Below are positions 8,400 to 13,879 of a stretch of DNA of 19,649 nt, piece by piece. The notes beneath the pieces were generated by a model. The model did not search any database. It saw nothing but the letters and a program-made list of their open reading frames with translations, and was not told the DNA's origin. The translations under genes were made by a program, and so were the position numbers. Origin of the DNA: an uncultured bacterium (lineage in GTDB: Bacteria; Planctomycetota; Phycisphaerae; Phycisphaerales; SM1A02); the NCBI GenBank assembly GCA_903867275.1, contig CAIPQY010000211.1:1-19649 (forward strand), written 5' to 3'. Position 1 is the stretch's first letter, and each line of letters begins with the position of its first letter.

Positions 8400-9001
8400 G
8401 GGATACCGGCCTTGTGCAGGGCCGAGACGATGGTATCGAACTCGAAGCCCTGGCGGCCGAGCGCTCGGGCGATCCACGCCGCGTCGCGTCGCTCCTTCTT
8501 CCAGCGCGCCATGGCCTGATCCAGCGCGCCGTCATCGCGCGTGGTGCGTGCCGCCTTGCGGGCGCGTTCGGCCGACACGCCTTCGGATTCCAGATGTTCC
8601 TGCACGCGCTCGGCGGCCATGGGTCGTCGCGCCTGCAGCGAGGCGGCACGGCGTTGCGCGTAGGCGGCATCGTCGATCCAGCCGTCGCGTTCCAGCGCGG
8701 CCACGACGCGTTGCGCCAGTGCTTCGCCCCACTTGGCGGTCAGGCGTTCCTGCAGCAGGGCGCGCGTCATGTCGCGGCGGCCAAGGCGTCGCAGCGCATC
8801 GGCGCGGCAACCCACCTCATCCGCAAGGGCCTGCATGCTTAGTGCAAGGGCGGCCGTCCATCGGCGGCCTTCCGTGGCACCGGCCTTGTCCGCGTCGTCG
8901 CGACGGATCGGTCCGATCCGACGATCGCCCACACGCAGCACCACCATGCCCGGATCCCGCGGGTGCACCAGCACGCGATCGATGCATGGATGCGCGCTCA
9001 C
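8381..9001 (-). CDS. recX: RecX-family regulatory protein
   Basis: A 206-residue protein. Residues about 50-200 match RecX, with L-G-R-R-D-M-T-R-A-L-L (73-83) and E-R-D-G-W-I-D-D-A-A-Y-A near 104-115. The next repeat, R-V-Q-E-H-L-E-S-E-G-V, and the C-terminal A-L-G-R-Q-G-F-E-F-D-T-I follow. RecX binds RecA filaments and limits recombinase activity; recA is not in the window. The N-terminal 45 residues (P-G-M-V-V-L-R-V-G-D-R-R-I) look like the small beta-rich lead-in seen in many RecX proteins. The GTG start at 9001 overlaps the TPR gene stop as GTGA. The end runs 19 nt into the lipoprotein gene. Confidence 0.85.
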   Translation of the reverse strand: MSAHPCIDRVLVHPRDPGMVVLRVGDRRIGPIRRDDADKAGATEGRRWTAALALSMQALADEVGCRADALRRLGRRDMTRALLQERLTAKWGEALAQRVVAALERDGWIDDAAYAQRRAASLQARRPMAAERVQEHLESEGVSAERARKAARTTRDDGALDQAMARWKKERRDAAWIARALGRQGFEFDTIVSALHKAGIPCNLEA

Positions 9002-9315
9002 GTCAGTTCATCCAGATAGCCGGCCAGCTCGTTCGACGCCTTCGCGTCGCCGGCGGCGCGCGCAACCTTCAGTCCGCGTTGCAGGGTCTCGATGGCGGCG
9101 GGCACGCGACCGGCGCGTTCCAGCGTCTTGGCCAGATGAAAGTGCGCGTAGGCATGGGTGGGTTCAACCGCCAGGACGCGCTCGTACCAACCGATCGCCT
9201 CGTCCAGACGATCGGCCTTGGCATGCTCCTGCGCCACGCCGTAGAGGCAAAAGGCGTCGTTGGGGTCGCGTGCCAGCATGGCCATGAGCGCTTCGAGCCG
9301 TCCCTGCGTCTGCAT
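8998..9315 (-). CDS. Small stand-alone TPR protein
   Basis: A 105-residue protein made almost wholly of TPR-type helices, with D-R-L-D-E-A-I-G-W-Y near 35-44 and A-G-R-V-P-A-A-I-E-T-L at 68-78. No signal peptide, so cytoplasmic. It aligns without gaps, by eye, with the TPR half of the TPR-YggX fusion at 3775. Shared features include the first D-P, the A-x-x-T-L-x-R-G-x-x-V-A stretch and the following G-D. The start ATG at 9315 was chosen because TACCCT lies exactly 6 nt upstream; longer in-frame starts would cross the promoter of the divergent gene. It opens the operon with recX, lipoprotein, rhodanese and cdsA. Function is unknown beyond likely protein binding. Confidence 0.85.
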   Translation of the reverse strand: MQTQGRLEALMAMLARDPNDAFCLYGVAQEHAKADRLDEAIGWYERVLAVEPTHAYAHFHLAKTLERAGRVPAAIETLQRGLKVARAAGDAKASNELAGYLDELT

Positions 9316-9321
9316 GGGTGC

Positions 9322-9327
9322 AGGGTA
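9322..9327 (-). promoter_or_regulatory. Putative -10 box (TACCCT), leaderless spacing
   Basis: On the minus strand TACCCT ends 6 nt before the ATG at 9315, which would start transcription at the start codon of the TPR-recX-lipoprotein-rhodanese-cdsA operon. Confidence 0.5.
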
Positions 9328-9357
9328 GCCCGTCCGGCACGCGATCGGCGAACCCAC

Positions 9358-9363
9358 TACCTT
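9358..9363 (+). promoter_or_regulatory. Putative -10 box (TACCTT)
   Basis: TACCTT ends 10 nt before the ATG at 9374 of the large lipoprotein gene, so any leader would be only a few nucleotides. It faces away from the minus-strand box at 9322-9327, with 30 nt between them. Confidence 0.42.
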
Positions 9364-9373
9364 TTCGCCTGTC

Positions 9374-10960
9374 ATGCTCCGTCGCCTCCTCATGCTGCTG
9401 CTTCTTGCCCCGGCACTCGCCGGCTGCTTCGACAACACCTACGTGAAGCAGGATCGTGCGGACCATCGCGAGAAGGTGCTGAAGCTGACCGATCATGTGG
9501 GCGGCACCCACGAGTGCATCGTGGTGAACAATCGCGTGTGGTACGCGGGCCAGGGGCCGCGGCTGCTGGTGCTGGAAGGTCGCGGCGGCAAGCCGGTGAA
9601 GGTGGAGCAGGCCGGACCGGTGGGTGGCACGGCATCGGTGGCGGATCTGGTGATGTGGCGAGGCGACCTGGTGGGCGTGATCGACGGCGACGCGGTGGTG
9701 CGGTGGGATCTCTCCAATCCCAGGTCTCCCGCGCAGATCGATCGCGTGGACGCGAAGGCGCTCGGCATTCGGCCGCGCTGCCTGACCGTGCTGGGCAACG
9801 AACTGTTCATCGGTGGCAACGGCGGCGTGGTGCGGGCGAGCGACGGTCATCGCTTCCTGCCCGACGCGAAGGACACCGGCGAGGTGGTGACCACGTCCGA
9901 GGGTCTTGCGTGCGTGTCGGGTCGTCGCGTGCTGCGGCTGGAGGACGGCCGCTTCATCGGCGCGGCGTCGATGCTGCTTCCGCTTCCAAAGGATGCGGGC
10001 ATTCCCGGTGGTTTCGCGTTCCTGCTGCAGACCAAGGACGGCGCCACCGTGGGCACCATGGGCCCCGATGTGCGCGAGCGCAGCGGTCAGGTGGTGCGCG
10101 GGGTGTACAGCCGCATGCGATTCGCGGGCGGCCGACTGTGGATCATCGGCGACGGCGAGCTGGCCACCTGGCTGGTGCGCGACGGCAAGCTCGAGGATCC
10201 GATCTACGCCAAGGTGAAGGGCGCGCGCGATCTGGCGGAACTCACCGACAATCTCTTCGCCATGGTGGGTTCCTACGGCCGCGCCGTGTACCACCTGCGC
10301 GACGACAAGGAAGGTTCGGGCGACGAGTTCACCGACGTGCAGCGCGAGCCGGGTCGCCTGGAACGCAGCATCTTCGATGGTCGACGCGTGCTGGCCGGCA
10401 GTGCCGAAGGCGTGTGGCTGTATCCCATCCGTGGCAAGCCCACGCTGTCGGACAAGTCGGTCGAGCTCACCCAGTTGCCCGAGACCAAGGTCACGCTCAC
10501 CTGGGGCACGGTCACGATCGACAAGGGCGACGGCAAGCCGGAGACGCCCGATGAACTGCGTGCCGTGGTGGTGGACGGGCCGGACGGCAAGGCGCGCTGG
10601 TCGCCGCCCAACGGCGCCTGGATCTCCACCGTGGTGCCGGTGGGCGCGGATGTGTGGGTCGGTCACGCCGAGGGCATCACCGTGCTGCGTCATGTCGCGG
10701 TGCCGGTCGAGCCGGAGGACGCCGCGACGAAGGGTGCCAACGCCAAGGCCGAAGCCGACACGCCCAAGCCGGCCCTGATGCTGCAGGAGGTCGGCTCGCT
10801 GCGATTGCCCGGGCCCATCATCTGGTTGCACCCGCTGCGCACGGGCAATGGCGTTGCGTGGGTCAGTCGCTTCGGCGGGATGGGCGTTGCCGAGTTGCTG
10901 CCCGATGGCGAGGCGCCCGCGAAGTCGACGGCCGCTTCGGCTTCGCCGTCTTCTTCCTGA
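9374..10960 (+). CDS. Large hypothetical lipoprotein, propeller-like
   Basis: A 528-residue protein with a clear lipoprotein signal: M-L-R-R then a Leu-rich helix and lipobox L-A-G-C (Cys18). The rest has recurring beta-strand patterns such as N-N-R-V-W-Y-A-G, G-N-E-L-F-I-G-G-N-G-G-V-V-R, G-R-R-V-L-R-L-E-D-G-R-F and G-A-D-V-W-V-G-H-A-E-G. These look like blades of a beta-propeller that reads out named states, but I cannot assign a family. The C-terminus is an Ala/Ser-rich tail. A membrane-anchored envelope role is likely; the function is unknown. The last 98 nt overlap the end of nth on the other strand. The start agrees with the signal peptide and with a -10-like box at 9358. Confidence 0.85.
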   Translation: MLRRLLMLLLLAPALAGCFDNTYVKQDRADHREKVLKLTDHVGGTHECIVVNNRVWYAGQGPRLLVLEGRGGKPVKVEQAGPVGGTASVADLVMWRGDLVGVIDGDAVVRWDLSNPRSPAQIDRVDAKALGIRPRCLTVLGNELFIGGNGGVVRASDGHRFLPDAKDTGEVVTTSEGLACVSGRRVLRLEDGRFIGAASMLLPLPKDAGIPGGFAFLLQTKDGATVGTMGPDVRERSGQVVRGVYSRMRFAGGRLWIIGDGELATWLVRDGKLEDPIYAKVKGARDLAELTDNLFAMVGSYGRAVYHLRDDKEGSGDEFTDVQREPGRLERSIFDGRRVLAGSAEGVWLYPIRGKPTLSDKSVELTQLPETKVTLTWGTVTIDKGDGKPETPDELRAVVVDGPDGKARWSPPNGAWISTVVPVGADVWVGHAEGITVLRHVAVPVEPEDAATKGANAKAEADTPKPALMLQEVGSLRLPGPIIWLHPLRTGNGVAWVSRFGGMGVAELLPDGEAPAKSTAASASPSSS

Positions 10961-11627
10961 CCGGTTTCGCGCTCTCGCTGCAGAACCTCCGGCACAGCGC
11001 ATCCGAGGCGCACGCGCCACCGCGTGCCTTGCACACCCGTCGTCCATGGAAGATCAGCAGGTGGCTCAGCAGGCACCAGTCCTGCCGAGGAAACAGCGCC
11101 ATCAGGTCCTGTTCCACCTTGCCCGGGTCGGTGTGTCGGGAAAGGCCCATGCGACGCGCGAGGCGTCCCACATGCGTGTCCACCACCACGCCCTCGTTCA
11201 TGCCGAACGCGTTGCCAAGCACCACGTTCGCCGTCTTGCGCGCCACGCCGCGCAGCGTGAGCAGCGCATCCATGGTGCGCGGCACCTCGCCCCCGAATCG
11301 CTCGTGCACCGCGCGCATGCTTTCGTGCACCGCGCGCGCCTTGTTGCGCCAGAAGTTCAGCGTGCGAAGGAAGGGCGCGATCGCATCCGGCGTGGCTGCC
11401 GCGTAGTGCGCTGGGGTGGGAAAGGCCGCGAACAGCGCGGGGGTGGCGCGGTTCACGCCGACGTCGGTGCTCTGCGCGCTGAGGATGGTGGCGACCAGCA
11501 GCTCGTGGGGTTTCGTCCAGTGCAGTTCGCAGTGCGCGTCCGGATGGCGGCGTTTCAGCGCGGCCAGCAGACTGCGGGCGCGGCGCAGTTGTTCGGGCGT
11601 CTTGCGAGGTGGCGAGGTGCGCGGCAC
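10863..11627 (-). CDS. nth: Endonuclease III (DNA glycosylase/AP lyase)
   Basis: A 254-residue base-excision repair enzyme for oxidised pyrimidines. A-T-I-L-S-A-Q-S-T-D is at 46-55. The helix-hairpin-helix region is L-R-G-V-A-R-K-T-A-N-V-V with catalytic Lys131 (usual form L-P-G-V-G-R-K-T-A). Catalytic Asp150 is in V-V-V-D-T-H-V, and S-H-L-L-I-F-H-G-R-R-V-C follows. The cluster cysteines are spaced C-x6-C-x5-C-x3-C (199, 206, 212, 216) instead of the family's C-x6-C-x2-C-x5-C. A basic, Lys/Arg/Pro-rich tail (217-254) follows and overlaps the convergent lipoprotein gene. The GTG start at 11627 is supported by TACCAT 6 nt upstream; the longer frame to 11729 runs into the divergent gene. Confidence 0.9.
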   Translation of the reverse strand: MPRTSPPRKTPEQLRRARSLLAALKRRHPDAHCELHWTKPHELLVATILSAQSTDVGVNRATPALFAAFPTPAHYAAATPDAIAPFLRTLNFWRNKARAVHESMRAVHERFGGEVPRTMDALLTLRGVARKTANVVLGNAFGMNEGVVVDTHVGRLARRMGLSRHTDPGKVEQDLMALFPRQDWCLLSHLLIFHGRRVCKARGGACASDALCRRFCSESAKPVRKKTAKPKRPSTSRAPRHRAATRQRPSRRSD

Positions 11628-11633
11628 GGCACG

Positions 11634-11639
11634 ATGGTA
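11634..11639 (-). promoter_or_regulatory. Putative -10 box (TACCAT) of nth, leaderless spacing
   Basis: On the minus strand TACCAT ends 6 nt before the GTG at 11627. Its upstream -35 position, at a 17-nt spacer, coincides with the -10 box of the divergent gene (11657-11662). Confidence 0.48.
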
Positions 11640-11656
11640 AGGAACCCGGCTCGGGC

Positions 11657-11662
11657 TATCCT
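11657..11662 (+). promoter_or_regulatory. Putative -10 box (TATCCT), leaderless spacing
   Basis: TATCCT ends 6 nt before the ATG at 11669 of the TIM-barrel gene. It is 17 nt from the opposing nth box, so the two promoters interlock. Confidence 0.5.
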
Positions 11663-11668
11663 CGCCGC

Positions 11669-12421
11669 ATGCACAAGGCTCCGTTGCCGCTGGGCGTGAC
11701 CCTGCTTCCGCTGGGCGCAGCCCCCTCATCGCTGGACGCCGTGGTGGCGCTTGGTCTGGAGGGCGTGCAGCTGGATGCGGCGGATCCCGATCTTCGTCCG
11801 CGCGAGCTTGGCGAGAGTGCGCGACGAGATCTCGCGGCAGCGCTCAGACGACGCGGCCTGCGCGCCTCCGGCATCGATTGCTTCATTCCGGTCGAGCGCT
11901 TCGCGGATCCGGCGCGCGTGGAGCGGGCGATGGACGCGGTGCATGGGTGTCTGTCCCTGGCGGAGCTTCTGCAGCGCGTGCCGGTGTGCATGCATCTGCC
12001 ACATGTGGAAGCGCCCGAGGTTGTGCAGGCGTTGCAGCGCGAGGCGCAGCGTCGTGGCGTGCCCCTTGCGGATTGCACCGTGCCGGTCAGCGCCGATGCA
12101 TCGATCGCGGTGTGCGTTGACCCGGCGGCCGTGCTGGCGGGTGGCGGTGATCCTGCGGCCGTGGTGGCGGCGGCGGGGGCTCGCATTGCGGCCGCGCGCG
12201 TGGTGGATCTGCTGCGGAGCGGCCTTCGTGGACCCGTCGAGGAACCCGGCGCGTCGCGGCTGGACACGCTTGGTTACCGCGTGGCGCTCGAGGTGGCCGG
12301 TTTCCGCGGGCTTCCCGTGATCGATTGCCGGCAGTGGACGGACATGCGTCGCGGCGTGCTGGACACCGCGCAGCGCTGGGTCGCATTGTTGCCCTCCGGT
12401 GCAACGGGAGTGCCGTCATGA
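11669..12421 (+). CDS. TIM-barrel protein, sugar phosphate isomerase/epimerase-like
   Basis: A 250-residue protein without signal peptide. The pattern V-A-L-G-L-E-G-V-Q-L-D-A-A followed by A-L-R-R-R-G-L-R-A-S-G-I-D resembles the first strands and helices of the xylose-isomerase-like/AP-endonuclease-2 TIM barrel. Later strands are visible as V-C-M-H-L-P-H and I-A-V-C-V-D. Several of the acidic and His metal ligands seen in active isomerases are not obvious to me, so the enzymatic call is tentative. The ATG at 11669 is chosen over longer frames because of the -10-like box 6 nt upstream. The stop overlaps the acpS start as ATGA. No pathway can be deduced from the neighbours. Confidence 0.68.
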   Translation: MHKAPLPLGVTLLPLGAAPSSLDAVVALGLEGVQLDAADPDLRPRELGESARRDLAAALRRRGLRASGIDCFIPVERFADPARVERAMDAVHGCLSLAELLQRVPVCMHLPHVEAPEVVQALQREAQRRGVPLADCTVPVSADASIAVCVDPAAVLAGGGDPAAVVAAAGARIAAARVVDLLRSGLRGPVEEPGASRLDTLGYRVALEVAGFRGLPVIDCRQWTDMRRGVLDTAQRWVALLPSGATGVPS

Positions 12422-12843
12422 TGGATGCAACGGGCATGATCGTGGTGGGTCACGGCGTGGACCTGATCGAGGTGGCGCGCATCGAGCGCATGCTGCAGGA
12501 ACATGGCGAGCGTTTCTGCGAGCGCGTGTTCACCGCAACCGAGCGCGCCTACGCATCGGCAGGTGGCCGACGCACCGCCGAGCGCTACGCCGCACGGTTC
12601 GCGGCCAAGGAAGCCGCGATGAAGGCGATCGGCACCGGATGGCGCAGCGGCATCGCGTGGACCGATGCCGAGGTGGTGCACGGCGCCGATGGTGCGCCGA
12701 TGCTGCGCGTGCATGGCCAGCTGGCTGCGCATGCGGCAGCGCTCGGCATCGATCTGTGGCGGATCACGATCACCCACACCGATCATCTGGCCATGGCCAG
12801 CGTGCTTGCGGGACGCGCCGACCGCGGTGCCGCGCCGCGGTAG
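12418..12843 (+). CDS. acpS: Holo-[acyl-carrier-protein] synthase
   Basis: A 141-residue enzyme that transfers the 4'-phosphopantetheine arm from CoA to acyl carrier protein. V-G-H-G-V-D-L holds the Mg-binding Asp (Asp15), and F-A-A-K-E-A-A-M-K-A-I-G-T-G at 61-74 holds Glu65. The C-terminal T-I-T-H-T-D-H-L-A-M-A-S-V is the closing family motif. The ATG at 12418 overlaps the previous stop and has GGAG 7 nt upstream. The ATG at 12436 would fit the usual family N-terminus (M-I-V-x-G-x-G-x-D) more closely and remains possible. The length agrees with the AcpS group, not the larger Sfp group. Its TAG stop forms the first bases of the -10-like box of the next gene. Confidence 0.93.
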   Translation: MMDATGMIVVGHGVDLIEVARIERMLQEHGERFCERVFTATERAYASAGGRRTAERYAARFAAKEAAMKAIGTGWRSGIAWTDAEVVHGADGAPMLRVHGQLAAHAAALGIDLWRITITHTDHLAMASVLAGRADRGAAPR

Positions 12844-12846
12844 GAT
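12841..12846 (+). promoter_or_regulatory. Putative -10 box (TAGGAT), leaderless spacing
   Basis: TAGGAT ends 6 nt before the ATG at 12853, and its first three bases are the acpS stop codon. It differs from the usual TAYC core, so it is a weaker case than the others. Confidence 0.33.
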
Positions 12847-12852
12847 GCCGGG

Positions 12853-13539
12853 ATGCGACGACGTGGCATTCCAACGCTGTACGAGCTGGCAAGGGGCGGC
12901 ATGTCCGGGGGTGGTGATGCATCGGCAGCGCGGGCGATGCCGGGCCTCTCTTCCGCCATGCGATCGCTGCGCATTCCGCTTGGGTTCCTGTGGCTGCTTG
13001 GCGTGGGCGTGCTGGTGGTCGGCGTGATCGCCTATGCGTTCGGATACAGCCGAGGCAAGACCGCGGGTTTCAACGATGGCGTGGCGCAGCGCTTCGGCCA
13101 GGACACGGCCGCCGCCACCGCACGAGCCGTTCAGGATCCGCTGTTGAAGCTGGCGGCGCCCCCTTCGGTCGAGACCGGCGTGACGACGGCACGCGCGCAG
13201 GCGCCATCCCAGAACGGTCAGGCAACCACGGCCACGAGCGGTGATCCACGGCAGAAGGGGGTGAATTATTTCGTCATTGCCCGTCCTGCCGATCAGATTG
13301 CGGCTGAAATGCTGGCTTTCTGTCGCGCAGAGGGACTTGATGCGCACCTCGTTTCCGACCATAATGCGGGACGGTCCCGCAAGATCATCGTGCTCCCAGG
13401 CCTGGCATCCGCCGAAGCCCGCAAGAGTCCGGACGCGCAGAAGTTGGAAGCGCGGATCAAGACGGTTGGCCAGCGTTGGAAGGCCAAGGCCAAGGGAAAC
13501 AAGGATTTCTCAGACGCCTACCTCGAACTCTTCCGCTGA
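12853..13539 (+). CDS. Single-TM protein with SPOR-like C-terminal domain
   Basis: A 228-residue protein. The N-terminal 40 residues are basic and soluble (M-R-R-R-G-I-P-T-L-Y-E-L). One transmembrane helix follows at about 41-64 (L-G-F-L-W-L-L-G-V-G-V-L-V-V-G-V-I-A-Y). A low-complexity Ala/Thr/Gln linker (about 85-134) then leads to a compact domain at 137-228 starting V-N-Y-F-V-I-A-R-P and ending K-D-F-S-D-A-Y-L-E-L-F. Its layout of strand, helix, strand (G-L-D-A-H-L-V) and final strand plus helix resembles SPOR or similar alpha/beta domains, but I cannot confirm the family. Topology is probably N-in with the C-terminal domain outside. It precedes the small basic protein by 55 nt. Confidence 0.72.
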   Translation: MRRRGIPTLYELARGGMSGGGDASAARAMPGLSSAMRSLRIPLGFLWLLGVGVLVVGVIAYAFGYSRGKTAGFNDGVAQRFGQDTAAATARAVQDPLLKLAAPPSVETGVTTARAQAPSQNGQATTATSGDPRQKGVNYFVIARPADQIAAEMLAFCRAEGLDAHLVSDHNAGRSRKIIVLPGLASAEARKSPDAQKLEARIKTVGQRWKAKAKGNKDFSDAYLELFR

Positions 13540-13594
13540 GCGCGGCGCTCGCCGGATACGGCACTTGTTCGGAACTCTCACCCCACGTACGTCC

Positions 13595-13870
13595 ATGAGC
13601 ATTCATCCCAGTCTGAAGACCAAGTCCGGCGCCCTCAACCAGCATCGCAACGTGCTCACCCGAGCCGAGCGCATCGCGAAGCTCACCCTTGAGGCGGGCT
13701 TCGACCCGGAGAAGAAGAGCGCCCTGGGCATCGTGAAGGTGCGTTCCATCAAGGCGGCTCCTGGCAAGAAGGCCTCCAAGAAGACCGAAGCGGCCGGTGG
13801 CGATGCCAAGGCTGCGGGTGGCAAGGCCGCTGCTCCGGCGGCTGGTGCAGCCGCTGCCAAGAAGAAGTAA
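13595..13870 (+). CDS. Small basic protein of the PVC group
   Basis: A 91-residue, strongly basic protein. The first 50 residues begin M-S-I-H-P-S-L-K and contain H-R-N-V-L-T-R-A-E-R-I-A-K-L and the G-I-V-K-V-R-S-I-K end. They match my memory of the short conserved 'small basic protein' of Planctomycetes, Verrucomicrobia and Chlamydiae. Those proteins usually end soon after this point. This one adds a tail of Ala, Lys, Gly and Pro (about 54-91) ending in K-K-K, like a histone-H1 or nucleic-acid-binding tail. The function is unknown; RNA or ribosome association is a guess from the charge. The start is fixed by the conserved N-terminus. Neither an SD nor the leaderless box is present in the 55 nt upstream. 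Confidence 0.8.
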   Translation: MSIHPSLKTKSGALNQHRNVLTRAERIAKLTLEAGFDPEKKSALGIVKVRSIKAAPGKKASKKTEAAGGDAKAAGGKAAAPAAGAAAAKKK

Positions 13871-13879
13871 GTCGTGGCG

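Noticed and set aside
8194..10554. A 786-codon open frame on the plus strand, crossing the recX, TPR and lipoprotein genes
   Set aside because: Its product is Arg/Gly/Ala-rich without motifs and mirrors well-supported genes in other frames. High G+C makes long shadow frames common.
9164..11047. A 627-codon minus-strand frame opposite the large lipoprotein gene
   Set aside because: The lipoprotein frame has a signal peptide and an upstream promoter-like box, while the antisense frame is His/Arg/Ala-rich and motif-free.
13538..13550. Short inverted repeat GAGC/GCTC just after the SPOR-like gene
   Set aside because: Only four base pairs around a five-base loop and no T-run, too weak to call a terminator.
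13565..13593. TTGTTC, 17-nt spacer and TACGTC before the small basic protein gene
   Set aside because: A start from this -10 would fall about 5 nt inside the gene, after the conserved ATG at 13595, so it cannot drive that protein.
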